Positions 1 through 8,005 of a DNA stretch of 64,000 nucleotides are shown here, in pieces. Source of the stretch: Nocardia sp. NBC_00565 (GTDB lineage Bacteria > Actinomycetota > Actinomycetes > Mycobacteriales > Mycobacteriaceae); NCBI RefSeq assembly GCF_036345915.1, contig NZ_CP107785.1, positions 4,278,001 through 4,342,000 on the forward strand. The letters run 5' to 3'. The translations under genes and the position numbers were made by a program. How positions within the stretch are numbered: position 1 is the stretch's first letter; each line of letters opens with the position of its first letter. Under the pieces are notes generated by a model. That model searched no databases and was not told the DNA's origin. It was given only the letters and a program-made list of their open reading frames with translations.

Positions 1-686
1 AACCGCGCGATCGCGGGGACGCGCCGGTTGAGTTTGGCGCGGATCAGCAGATCTGCTCCGGTGCCGGTGATCTGCTCGATCAACGCCGTGACCGCGAAGT
101 TCCGGTCGGCCAGCAACAGCATGCCTGGGCGCAGGCACCCCAAAAGTTGTGGTGCATAGGCTGTTTCCGCGATCCGCAACGGGCCGAACACGACATCGAC
201 GACGGTGCGGGTGCCACACGCCACCACCGTCAGCAACCGCAGCATCGGATACCCAGCCTGGGCGTGACCGCCGCCGTGACGCCCGAACTCGGCCACGTTG
301 CCTGGGCTGTCAGCCACGAACACACTGGTGCCGTCGATCGCGCACACCAGCAGTCCCCGCCACCGCCGGGTCCCGGCGGCCGGGCCGGCGAGCAGATCGA
401 ACAACGCCTTCAGGGGTTTGACCCCGACGCGGCGCAACGCCTGTGACAAGGCCGGGGAACCAGGACACACGAACGATCCGCCGGGCAGCCCGGCACACAA
501 CCGCGCCCATACCTGCCGATACCCGATATCGGAGAACAACGCTCCGGCCAGCAGCAGATACACCACCACCCGCGACGGCAGCAGCCGCACTCGTGACCGC
601 ACGGCACCGGCCGTTTCCAGCGCCGCGTCGACCAGGTCGAACGACACGATCCGGGTCAGTTCCCCCAGATGCCCCGGCGCGAACAC
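1..686 (-). CDS. IS4-type transposase, N-terminal part (cut by window edge)
   Basis: The reverse strand reads open from about 779 to the window start, so the C-terminus is missing. About 228 residues are visible. The sequence has the N-terminal helical segment of IS4-family transposases (APGHLGELTR, then SRVVVYLLLAGALF) followed by the start of the DDE catalytic fold. AIDGTSVFVAD places the first catalytic Asp near residue 118, and LLLADRNFAV places the second near residue 194; the final Glu lies outside the window. No ATG exists in frame after the last upstream stop (780-782), so GTG at 684-686 was chosen; an initiation further upstream is possible. The encoded enzyme would cut and paste its own element. 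A 12-bp inverted repeat lies just upstream and may mark the element end. Whether the copy is intact cannot be judged here. Confidence 0.8.
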   Translation of the reverse strand, partial: MFAPGHLGELTRIVSFDLVDAALETAGAVRSRVRLLPSRVVVYLLLAGALFSDIGYRQVWARLCAGLPGGSFVCPGSPALSQALRRVGVKPLKALFDLLAGPAAGTRRWRGLLVCAIDGTSVFVADSPGNVAEFGRHGGGHAQAGYPMLRLLTVVACGTRTVVDVVFGPLRIAETAYAPQLLGCLRPGMLLLADRNFAVTALIEQITGTGADLLIRAKLNRRVPAIAR

Positions 687-729
687 ACCCTCCGCGACCG
701 GCGAGGAACGATCAATGACACACTGAACT

Positions 730-799
730 GACAGCGGAACTCCTCGATCGAGCGGATTGTCTTGGCGGACAACACCTCTCTACCAACAGTTCCGCTGTC
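730..799. repeat. 12-bp perfect inverted repeat beside the transposase
   Basis: Positions 730-741 (GACAGCGGAACT) and 788-799 (AGTTCCGCTGTC) are exact reverse complements separated by 46 bases. They sit directly upstream of the transposase start. The outer copy may belong to the terminal inverted repeat of the insertion sequence, or the pair may be a regulatory hairpin for the transposase. The other end of the element is off the window, so this cannot be settled. Nothing else recognisable lies between 800 and the histidine kinase start. Confidence 0.5.
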
Positions 800-1020
800 C
801 CCACTCACCACCCCACCCCGCTTGACACACCAGCTCACGCGTTAACTGCGCGGCCTTGACCCTAACCGGCAAAAGTGGCTGACCGGCGATGAGGCCCGCG
901 ATTGCGCTGACCTCATCGGCCGCGCGCGGAGCCCGAGGCATAGACGTCGATCCTCGGACCGACCGCGCCTCATTCCTTCGGCGGACCCGGCCACCACGCG
1001 GCGTGTGCTGTGATGATCCG

Positions 1021-2220
1021 GTGCGGCGGCAGTGGGAGGCGTTGTCGGCGACCGTGCAGGACGCGCTGGTCGTCGCCTTCGCGTTCGTGCTCGGCGTCGG
1101 GTTGTATCTATCCGGTCTGTTCGAGATGGCCAGCGATCTGAGCACCCACCCCACGCTGCCGGTGCGGATCGGGGTGCTGGCGCTGATCTGTGTGGCGACG
1201 TTCCTGCGGCGGCGCATGCCGGTGCTGGCCCTCGGTGTCGGGCTGATCCCATTCGGCCTCGATATCGCCCTCGGGCCGACGGTGCCGATCTGGCTCATCT
1301 ATTCGGATCTGATCTATGCGGGCGTGCTGTACGCCACGCCCACACGCTCGCGCTTGGTGGTCGCGGTGGGCGGGGTGCTCTCGGTCGCGCTGACGGTACT
1401 GGCGCTGGTGTTCGGCGACTGGCGGATCGCGGTGATCACCATCGCGGCGCTGTTCGCGTTCGTCGCGACGCCGCTGTGGTGGGCGCTGTCGGTGCGCGGG
1501 CACAAGGAGATCGCGGAGGCCGAACGCAAACGCGCGCAGGCGATGACGCTGGTGGCCGAATTGGATCGGCGTGCCGCCATCGCCGACGAGCGCAAGACGA
1601 TGGCGCGCGATCTGCACGATGTGATCGCGGGGCATCTATCCGCCATCGCCATCCAATCCGAAGCGGCGCTCGGCATACTCGCTCGGCAGGACACCGATCC
1701 CGCCGTCGCCGGAATCATCTCCTCGATCCGGTCCAACAGTGTCAGCGCTATGCAGGAGATGCGCACCATGATCGGTCTGCTGCGCCGCGACGACGGCGCC
1801 GAAGACGACATCGCCGCGCCGCGCAAGCTGGCCCAGCTGCCCATCCTGGTCGATGCGGCCCGTGCGGCCGGAATCACCGTGCGCGTGGCGGATTCGCTGA
1901 ACGGGACGCCGTTGCCGAGCGCGGTCGACCAGGCCGCCTACCTCATCGTGCAGGAAGCGCTGACGAATGCGATGAAACATGCACCAGGACAGGAGGTCGA
2001 CATCGACGTGCGGACGGACACAACGGCGTTAGCCGTCACGGTGCGCAATCCCACAGTGCCGGTGCGCCATCGACCGGCCGAGGAGGAGACGCGCCACAGC
2101 GGACTCATGAACATGCGGGAGCGAGCAGCGGCGCTGGGTGGCACCTTCACCGCTGGACCCGGTCCGGCCGGGTGGGAAGTGCTTGCCCGATTGCCGATCT
2201 CGGTGGTGCAACCGACATGA
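1021..2220 (+). CDS. sensor histidine kinase, NarL/HisKA_3 type
   Basis: This is a membrane-bound two-component sensor. The N-terminal half has about five hydrophobic segments (for example VVAFAFVLGVGLYLSGLF and AVGGVLSVALTVLALVF). A HisKA_3 dimerisation helix follows, with the phospho-accepting His at about residue 199 (ARDLHDVIAGHL). The C-terminal HATPase_c domain shows the N box (QEALTNAMKHAPG) and a G box (SGLMNMRERAAALGG). GTG 1021 is preferred because the open frame back to ATG 889 adds only Arg/Pro-rich sequence without membrane character; GTG 1003 is another option. The gene overlaps its response regulator by ATGA, so the two are translated together. The signal sensed is unknown; family members often respond to cell-envelope stress or antibiotics. 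Confidence 0.88.
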   Translation: MRRQWEALSATVQDALVVAFAFVLGVGLYLSGLFEMASDLSTHPTLPVRIGVLALICVATFLRRRMPVLALGVGLIPFGLDIALGPTVPIWLIYSDLIYAGVLYATPTRSRLVVAVGGVLSVALTVLALVFGDWRIAVITIAALFAFVATPLWWALSVRGHKEIAEAERKRAQAMTLVAELDRRAAIADERKTMARDLHDVIAGHLSAIAIQSEAALGILARQDTDPAVAGIISSIRSNSVSAMQEMRTMIGLLRRDDGAEDDIAAPRKLAQLPILVDAARAAGITVRVADSLNGTPLPSAVDQAAYLIVQEALTNAMKHAPGQEVDIDVRTDTTALAVTVRNPTVPVRHRPAEEETRHSGLMNMRERAAALGGTFTAGPGPAGWEVLARLPISVVQPT

Positions 2221-2864
2221 GCATCCGCGTGCTGATCGCCGACGACCACGGCGCGATCCGGGCGGGGCTCCGGATCATCCTGGAGACGGCCGAGGGCATT
2301 GAGGTGGTCGGCGAGGCCGCCGACGGCGATATCGCGGTGGCACAGGCCAAAGCGCTGCGCCCGGACGTCGTGCTGATGGATGTGCGCATGCCCGGCGTCG
2401 ACGGCATCACCGCCACCGGTCGTATCACCGCCGACAGTCTGGCCAGGGTGCTCATCCTGACCACCTTCGATCTGGACGAGTACGTCTTCGGCACGCTGCG
2501 GGCGGGCGCATCGGGCTTCGTACTGAAATCCGCGTCGGGACAAGCACTTGTCGACGCGGTGCGCGCGGTGGCCGCGGGTGATGGCGTGCTCGCTCCGGAG
2601 GTGACCACCGCGGTCATCAACGCGTTCGCGTCGACCGACGCCGAGCACGGCCGATCCGCACCGGACGGTCTCGGCGATCTCACCGAGCGCGAGCGCGAGG
2701 TGCTCGACTGCCTCGGCGAGGGGCTGTCCAATGCGCAGATCGCCGGGCGTTTGTTCATCGGCGAGACGACGGTCAAGACGCATGTCTCGCGGGTGCTCAC
2801 CAAACTCGGTGTGCGGTCCCGGGTTCAGGCCGCCATCGTGTCGCGCGAGGCCAGGGACCGGTAG
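2217..2864 (+). CDS. response regulator, NarL/FixJ (LuxR-type HTH)
   Basis: This is the 215-residue partner of the preceding kinase. The receiver domain (residues 1-120) carries the acidic pair Asp9-Asp10 (LIADDHG), the phospho-acceptor Asp55 (VLMDVRMPG), the switch Thr (ILTTFD) and Lys in LKSAS. The C-terminal LuxR-type helix-turn-helix (about 148-210) is clear: LTEREREVLDCLGEGLSN, then IGETTVKTHVSRVLTKLGV. The start ATG overlaps the kinase stop as ATGA. The protein is a DNA-binding regulator activated by phosphorylation. Its targets are not evident, because no export or resistance gene directly follows it. Confidence 0.93.
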   Translation: MSIRVLIADDHGAIRAGLRIILETAEGIEVVGEAADGDIAVAQAKALRPDVVLMDVRMPGVDGITATGRITADSLARVLILTTFDLDEYVFGTLRAGASGFVLKSASGQALVDAVRAVAAGDGVLAPEVTTAVINAFASTDAEHGRSAPDGLGDLTEREREVLDCLGEGLSNAQIAGRLFIGETTVKTHVSRVLTKLGVRSRVQAAIVSREARDR

Positions 2865-2865
2865 T

Positions 2866-3240
2866 TCACGACGCGGGAAAGTTCGGGTCCAGCGCGGCGA
2901 AGATGCCGTCTGGACCGGGCTGGTACTCGATGACGGCCGTGACGGCGCCGACCGGCAGCGGACCGTACAGATGCGGGAACAACATCGACTCCGGATCCGT
3001 GGGCACGCCGGGCTCCCACTTCACCGGCGCGCCGACCCGGGCCGGATCGATGCGCAGCAGCACCATATCGCGCCGCCCCGCGAAAAGTCGGTTGGCCGGC
3101 AGATGTGCCTGCTGCGGCGTGGATAGATGGATGAACCCGATCTCCGCGAACGACTCCGGGCGGTACTCACCGGATTGTCGCGCGGTCAGCCATTCGGCGA
3201 GCGTGCAAATGTGAACGAGAGTGTGAGTGTCATGGATCAC
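2866..3240 (-). CDS. DUF952 family protein
   Basis: This is a small cytoplasmic protein of about 124 residues. It has the DUF952 pattern: an early HICTLAEW segment, GFIHLSTPQQ with the conserved His, LLRIDPARVG, and FPHLYGPLPVGAV near the C-terminus. The family is thought to have an ADP-ribosyltransferase-like fold, but its biochemical role is unproven. GTG at 3238-3240 is preferred because GGGAGA lies seven bases upstream; a TTG at 3261 would add seven residues. It converges on the response regulator with one base between the stops, so the two are separate transcription units. Confidence 0.8.
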   Translation of the reverse strand: MIHDTHTLVHICTLAEWLTARQSGEYRPESFAEIGFIHLSTPQQAHLPANRLFAGRRDMVLLRIDPARVGAPVKWEPGVPTDPESMLFPHLYGPLPVGAVTAVIEYQPGPDGIFAALDPNFPAS

Positions 3241-3512
3241 GGGTAATCTCCCGGTAGACAACTGGATAGGTGTTCGTGATCGTGGTCGAGTGGACCTTCG
3301 ATGCGTGACCAGCGATGTTCGCCAGTAGCGAAATCCCAGGTCGTGTTATCGAAAACACACAGAATCACTTCCGGGAACAAAGCCCCCGTCCCGAACGTCT
3401 GACAAAGTAGTCATACCACTGCTGGGAAGTAGCGGTAGCGAGCCCGCGGAGTGACCACGGGCCCCACACCAGGTGAACGGACTGTAGTGCCGGGAGCCAG
3501 GACGGAGGAGTC

Positions 3513-3707
3513 ATGCCAGGAACCCTGACAAGCACCCCACTGACCGCGGTCGATCGTTGCGACCGCTGCGGTGCTGCCGCACGAGTTCGTGCCGTATTGC
3601 CCGCAGGTGGCGAGTTGCTCTTCTGCCAGCACCACGCGAACGAACACATGGATCGCTTGAAGGAGCTCGAAGCCGTGATCGACACGGAATCAGCTCCGGC
3701 GCTCTGA
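3513..3707 (+). CDS. small zinc-ribbon protein (DUF7455-like)
   Basis: This is a 64-residue conserved actinobacterial small protein. It has a treble-clef-like metal site: CDRCGAAARVRA, then ELLFCQHHANEH, giving C-x2-C and C-x2-H pairs. In related genomes such proteins lie close to the principal sigma factor genes. The function is unknown; zinc binding is inferred from the ligand spacing. The start ATG follows GGAGG by a short spacer. The 250-bp upstream region contains GGAAC at 3374-3378 and CGTC 17 bases further on, an arrangement resembling ECF sigma promoters, but this is weak. A strong hairpin terminator follows at 3763-3795. Confidence 0.8.
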   Translation: MPGTLTSTPLTAVDRCDRCGAAARVRAVLPAGGELLFCQHHANEHMDRLKELEAVIDTESAPAL

Positions 3708-3762
3708 CCGGTCCTCGCGTCCCGACACAACAACATCGAACAACAGAACATCGCTGATAGAT

Positions 3763-3795
3763 CCGAAAGCGGGCGACCCGGTCGCCCGCTTTCGG
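3763..3795. terminator. 15-bp stem hairpin between convergent genes
   Basis: Positions 3763-3777 and 3781-3795 are perfect reverse complements with a three-base loop, followed by CGTTTGCG. The hairpin lies between the zinc-ribbon gene (rightward) and the TetR gene (leftward), so it could end transcription from both sides. Confidence 0.75.
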
Positions 3796-3821
3796 CGTTT
3801 GCGCAGCAGTTCCGGTGCGGT

Positions 3822-4577
3822 TCATTCGGCCCGCAGGTCGGCGAGGATGCCGTCCAGCAGCTTCGCCAGGCCGAAAACGAAGGCCCCGTCCGGGTCTGAC
3901 GGCGCTTGATAGCGTTCGCCTACCACCGCGCCGACCCGCGACGCGAGCGGAAACTCCTCGACCGACATCACCTCGGTCAGCAGTGGACCGTGCTGCTCCC
4001 ACCACTGCGCGTCGGTCAACTCCGTCGCACTGCGGATCCCGGCGATCGCCATTCGGGCATTGCCCGTAGCGAACTCCGACAGCACCGCGATCACCCGGTC
4101 CATCGCCAGGTCCGATAATCCGATCCCCTCGATCGCGGCCAGCTGACGTTCGTAGCGCCGCATCCGGCCCGGGCCGAGCACCAACCGCCACGGCGGCACC
4201 TCGAGCAGCCATGGATGCGCGATCAGTTCCGCACGCACCTGCCCGGCGATGGCGGCCATGCGATCACGCACCGGTAGGCCGGCGGGGATCAGCGCGTCCT
4301 GTTGCGCGACCGCGTCGACCATCAGCACGGTCAACGCCTCCTTGCTCGGCACGTAGGTGTAGAGGCTCATCGGGCGCAGCCCCAGCTCACCGGCGACCGC
4401 GCGCATCGACACCTTCTCGTACCCGTCCCGATCGGCGATGACGACGGCGGCAGCGATCACCGCATCGACACTGACCGTCTGCTTCGGCCCACGCCCACCG
4501 GAACGCGGCGGCACGGCATGCCGCCACAACAGACTCATCAGCTGCTCAGCCTGGCCAGCACGGGTGGCGTCGGTCAC
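3822..4577 (-). CDS. TetR family regulator with TetR_C_1-type C-terminus
   Basis: The product is 251 residues and starts at GTG. A 30-residue leader precedes the N-terminal helix-turn-helix (about 36-80: VSVDAVIAAAVVIADRDG, VSMRAVAGELGLRPMSLYTYV). The long C-terminal helical domain (HPWLLEVPPWRLVLGPG, GLAKLLDGILADL) matches the subgroup related to the classical tetracycline repressor, which usually binds a hydrophobic ligand and represses a neighbouring gene. The gene is divergent from the SNF2 helicase. The intergenic space holds a palindrome (4605-4634) that is the probable operator. The ligand is unknown. Confidence 0.88.
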   Translation of the reverse strand: MTDATRAGQAEQLMSLLWRHAVPPRSGGRGPKQTVSVDAVIAAAVVIADRDGYEKVSMRAVAGELGLRPMSLYTYVPSKEALTVLMVDAVAQQDALIPAGLPVRDRMAAIAGQVRAELIAHPWLLEVPPWRLVLGPGRMRRYERQLAAIEGIGLSDLAMDRVIAVLSEFATGNARMAIAGIRSATELTDAQWWEQHGPLLTEVMSVEEFPLASRVGAVVGERYQAPSDPDGAFVFGLAKLLDGILADLRAE

Positions 4578-4604
4578 GTGCCCCTCTCGGAATCAACCCA
4601 GTAC

Positions 4605-4634
4605 GGTGTACGTTGTTAGAATACTCCGTACACC
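4605..4634. promoter_or_regulatory. probable TetR operator with embedded -10 element
   Basis: GGTGTACG (4605-4612) and CGTACACC (4627-4634) form an inverted repeat. A TAGAAT hexamer (4617-4622) lies in the spacer, so bound repressor would cover the promoter. The site lies 28 bp upstream of the TetR start, between TetR and the divergent SNF2 helicase. Confidence 0.6.
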
Positions 4635-4696
4635 ATACGATGATTTAGGGGTTCGCGCTGCCCACGACACAGGCCACCTACCTACCCGACCGCCAC

Positions 4697-6475
4697 ATGT
4701 TCGCCCTCTGGACCTGGACCGGACACGCCCCGGGCCGCGCACCCGAGGGTGATCGAGAAACCATCACGCTGGCGGTCCCGACGGGACCGCAGGGCGCGAT
4801 CGAGATCGCCGAAATCAACTGTGCGCTGGTCGATCCGGACGAGCTCCTGGACCTCGCCATCGATGACGTCGGACCATCCGTGCACGCTTGGCGCGCGCTG
4901 CTCCGAGACGGGGGTGATCCGGCCGCTGGGCAGACGGAGACCGGGGAGAACGCCACGTCGGGCCGCGTGACACCGCTACCCATCGCGGCGCATGCGGTAC
5001 CCGATGCGGCCGGGTCGGCGATCGTGTCGGCCGAGCGGGCGGTGCGGGTGCTGCGTGAAACTCGTTGCGTCGCGACGGAATTGCGAACGGCATTGAAGGC
5101 GGAGTTGCGACCGTATCAGGCGCGTGGGGTGGGATGGTTGCATGAGACCGTCGCGGCGCATGGTGGAGCGGTGCTGGCGGATGAGATGGGGCTCGGGAAG
5201 ACGGTACAGACCATCGGGTTTCTGGTCGGGCGGAGTGGGGGTGGGCCGCAACTCGTGGTGTGTCCGACGTCGTTGGTCGGAAACTGGGCGCATGAGATCA
5301 CGCGGTTCGCGCCGGGACTGCGGCCGGTGCTGTGGCGCGGGGGTGAGGTCGTGGCCGAGGCGGGCACCGTTGTCGTGACCGGGTATCCGATGTTGCGGTT
5401 GCACGGCGGTGTGCTGGCCGAACAGACCTGGGCGACAGCCGTTTTCGATGAGGCACAAGCGTTGAAGAATCCGCGCACGCAGGTGTCGAAGGCCGCGCGG
5501 GCACTGACGGCGGGGGCGATGGTCGCGCTGACCGGTACGCCGGTGGAGAACCATCTCGAGGAGCTGTGGGCGCTGTTGAATCTGGTGGCGCCGCGACTGT
5601 TCGGACATCGCACCCAGTTCCGGCGTCGGTTCGTCCGGCCGATCCACGAGGGTTCGGCGGCCGCGGCGGCGCGGCTACGGGATGCATTGGAACCAGTGCT
5701 GTTGGCGCGCAAGAAGGCTCAGGTCGCCGCGTCGCTGCCGGCGAAGATCCACAGCGATCTGCTCTGCGATCTCACCACCGAGCAGGAAAAACTCTACGAC
5801 CAACTACTCGACAAGGCCATCGACGACGGCTTCGGACATGGCGCGCAACGGCAGAGCCGGGTGCTCGCGGCGCTGACCGCTCTCAAACAGGTCTGCAATC
5901 ATCCGGGCCTGATCACCGGCGAGCTCGGTGAATTGGGCGGCCGCTCGGGAAAGCTGGACCTGTGCACCGATATCGTGGCCAATAATCTCGAGACCGGTGA
6001 TCCGACACTGATATTCACCCAGTATCGCGGCACCGGTGAACTACTGGTCCGCCACCTCGACGAGCAATTCGGGGTGCGTGCGCCGTTCTTCCACGGCGGC
6101 CTCGACCAGGCCGAGCGCGCCGCGATCGTCTCGGGCTTCCAGGCCGAAGACGGTCCGCCGGTGCTCATCCTGAGTCTGCGCGCCGCGGGCACCGGCCTCA
6201 CGCTGACCCGCGCCGCCGATGTCATCCACTTCGACCGCTGGTGGAATCCGGCGGTCGAGGCCCAGGCGTCGGATCGGGTGCACCGCATCGGTCAGACCCG
6301 CACCGTCACCATCACCACCCTCACCTCGGGCACCACCGTCGAGGAGCACATCGCAGGCATGCACGACCGTAAATCCGCCCTCGCCGACCTCAGCGACTCG
6401 GCGGGCATCGCCGCACTGGCCCGCCTCGACGACGATCAGCTCGTCGAGATCCTGCGACGCAAACGGGAGAGCTGA
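4697..6475 (+). CDS. compact SNF2-family helicase (HelZ-like)
   Basis: This is a Swi2/Snf2 DNA-dependent ATPase of 592 residues. The helicase core starts near residue 135 (LKAELRPYQARGVGWL). It contains motif I (ADEMGLGKTVQ), motif II DEAQ (FDEAQALKNP), motif III (ALTGTPVENHLEELW), motif IV (LIFTQYRGTGELL), motif V (SLRAAGTGLTLTRA) and motif VI (QASDRVHRIGQTR). Related actinobacterial proteins such as M. tuberculosis HelZ are about 1000 residues, with a long N-terminal region before the core. Here only about 130 poorly conserved residues precede it. ATG 4697 is the only usual start after the stop near 4645. The next gene encodes a SWIM-finger protein, the normal partner of this class, so the pair probably acts on DNA-protein complexes or repair. 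Confidence 0.87.
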   Translation: MFALWTWTGHAPGRAPEGDRETITLAVPTGPQGAIEIAEINCALVDPDELLDLAIDDVGPSVHAWRALLRDGGDPAAGQTETGENATSGRVTPLPIAAHAVPDAAGSAIVSAERAVRVLRETRCVATELRTALKAELRPYQARGVGWLHETVAAHGGAVLADEMGLGKTVQTIGFLVGRSGGGPQLVVCPTSLVGNWAHEITRFAPGLRPVLWRGGEVVAEAGTVVVTGYPMLRLHGGVLAEQTWATAVFDEAQALKNPRTQVSKAARALTAGAMVALTGTPVENHLEELWALLNLVAPRLFGHRTQFRRRFVRPIHEGSAAAAARLRDALEPVLLARKKAQVAASLPAKIHSDLLCDLTTEQEKLYDQLLDKAIDDGFGHGAQRQSRVLAALTALKQVCNHPGLITGELGELGGRSGKLDLCTDIVANNLETGDPTLIFTQYRGTGELLVRHLDEQFGVRAPFFHGGLDQAERAAIVSGFQAEDGPPVLILSLRAAGTGLTLTRAADVIHFDRWWNPAVEAQASDRVHRIGQTRTVTITTLTSGTTVEEHIAGMHDRKSALADLSDSAGIAALARLDDDQLVEILRRKRES

Positions 6476-6552
6476 TGGCAGGGTCGCTGCAGCGCAACCG
6501 GGGGCGCTTCGCTTCCCCGGTCTGCGGATACCGACACAGCACAGGAGAACCA

Positions 6553-7122
6553 ATGGCGGACAATGAATTCGGGTATACGGCCTGGGGGATGGACTGGGTT
6601 CGCTTGGCTGAACCGCTGCGTCAGACTCGCCCCGACCCGCTGCTCCCCCGCGCCCGCAGCATCGCCCGCAACAACGGTGTACAGACCACTATCGAGGGTC
6701 GCGTGATCCGCGCCGCCATCCACCGCGGCGGCCAGGCGTCGGTGACCCATCTCGAAGTGGCGCCGCTCCCCCGCCCGGCAATCACCGCGATCGCCGAAAT
6801 CATTCCCGACACAACGGTACTCACCGACGATATGCACCGAGCCTTGGTTGTCGCGGGGACCAGCCCGGCCCCCAACCTCGCTGGTACCGACTGCTCATGC
6901 ACGGCCCGCACGCCTCGCTGCGTGCACGTCCTCGCGGTGTACTACGACATGGCCCGCCGCATCGACGAAGACCCCCGCTCGGCCCTCGACATCCAAGGAT
7001 ATTTCCAAGCGGCACAGGATGATTCGCTGGCCCGCGCCGAGATCCCGCGATGGACTCCGATCAACATCCTCGACCCCGCGGTCTACTTCGAGGCCGCCGC
7101 AGCCGCCGTCCCGAAGGGGTAG
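6553..7122 (+). CDS. SWIM zinc-finger protein, partner of the SNF2 helicase
   Basis: This is a protein of about 190 residues with a SWIM-type zinc motif in its middle: CSC, then RCVH about eight residues later (CxC...CxH), the form that binds DNA or protein in helicase-associated SWIM proteins. The N-terminus (FGYTAWGMDWVRLAE) and a following RSIARNNGV segment are typical of SWIM partners of bacterial SNF2 helicases. ATG 6553 is chosen because AGGAGA precedes it at good spacing; an in-frame ATG at 6475 abuts the helicase stop but lacks such a site. It is co-oriented with the helicase and 77 bases downstream, so it is probably in the same operon. Confidence 0.82.
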   Translation: MADNEFGYTAWGMDWVRLAEPLRQTRPDPLLPRARSIARNNGVQTTIEGRVIRAAIHRGGQASVTHLEVAPLPRPAITAIAEIIPDTTVLTDDMHRALVVAGTSPAPNLAGTDCSCTARTPRCVHVLAVYYDMARRIDEDPRSALDIQGYFQAAQDDSLARAEIPRWTPINILDPAVYFEAAAAAVPKG

Positions 7123-7380
7123 GCCCGGCAACGCCGAGGCCGGTCGGCTCCAGAACTACCCGCAATGACGGTGCACCAGAGCAGATTCGCGGGGTGAGCT
7201 AGCTGGATCGACCCGAGTGGAACGCCGGAACCTGTCCGGATCGATCCCCGATCGGCGGCAATGCTGGTGCGATGCAACCCGACCCTGTCGACTGACGGGA
7301 CCGGAGCAGATGCTGTCCACGCCAACGGCCAGTCGGTGCCCGAAAGTGTCCGCTCAGGTCCACTGGGCCCGCATGCGGCC

Positions 7381-7959
7381 TCACTCGGGGCGGTGGGCGC
7401 GGAAGCGGAAACTGGTTGTGCCGGTTTCGATCTCGATGTCGGTGAAGCCGATGCGGGTCAGGCGGTCGGCGGCGTTCTCCGGCGGGACCGGGAGGCAGGT
7501 GTCGCCGAGATGCATCAGACGGAACATGCGGCTGTCGAGGCCGTCGCTGCCCGCGAAGACTCCGCCCGGGCGCAGGACGCGGAGGGCTTCGGCGAAGAGG
7601 GCATCCTGTTCGCCGACGGTCGGCACGTGGTGCAACATCGTGAAGCATACGACCGAATCGAATTGTCTTGGCGGCAAGGGCATATCCGCGCCGTCGCCCT
7701 GGATTACCGTCATCGCGGTGCCGTGCCTGGTGCGCAGCCGATCGGCCAGCACTGGATCGATCTCGACTCCGGTGAGCGTGCTGGTGCGCCGGCACAACGC
7801 CCGCACATTCGCGCCGTAGCCGGGGCCGATCTCGAGTGCGGACGCGCCGAGGTCGAGGCCGGACAGCGCCCACGGGACGATCTTCGTCGCGCTGGCCCGT
7901 TCCCAGAGCGCAGAGCGGCACAGGAGTTTGTGGAAGTAGTTCATCGCCATACCGCTCAC
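7381..7959 (-). CDS. class I SAM-dependent methyltransferase
   Basis: This is a 192-residue methyltransferase. The SAM-binding motif I is ALEIGPGYGAN, the motif II acidic residue is in GVEIDPVLAD, a GDGADMPLPPRQFDSVV segment covers motif III, and LRVLRPGGVFAGSD is the usual post-motif. The fold is the Methyltransf_11 type; substrate cannot be predicted. The start is a GTG at 7959, with in-frame ATGs at 7950 and 7944 as alternatives. It is divergent from the AraC gene across only 46 bases, so AraC may control it. The 258 bases before it (7123-7380) show no gene or clear signal. Confidence 0.82.
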   Translation of the reverse strand: MSGMAMNYFHKLLCRSALWERASATKIVPWALSGLDLGASALEIGPGYGANVRALCRRTSTLTGVEIDPVLADRLRTRHGTAMTVIQGDGADMPLPPRQFDSVVCFTMLHHVPTVGEQDALFAEALRVLRPGGVFAGSDGLDSRMFRLMHLGDTCLPVPPENAADRLTRIGFTDIEIETGTTSFRFRAHRPE

Positions 7960-8005
7960 GCTAGGAGCGGACGGCTATGACCACGACAGGCTACGGTGAC
8001 AAGTT

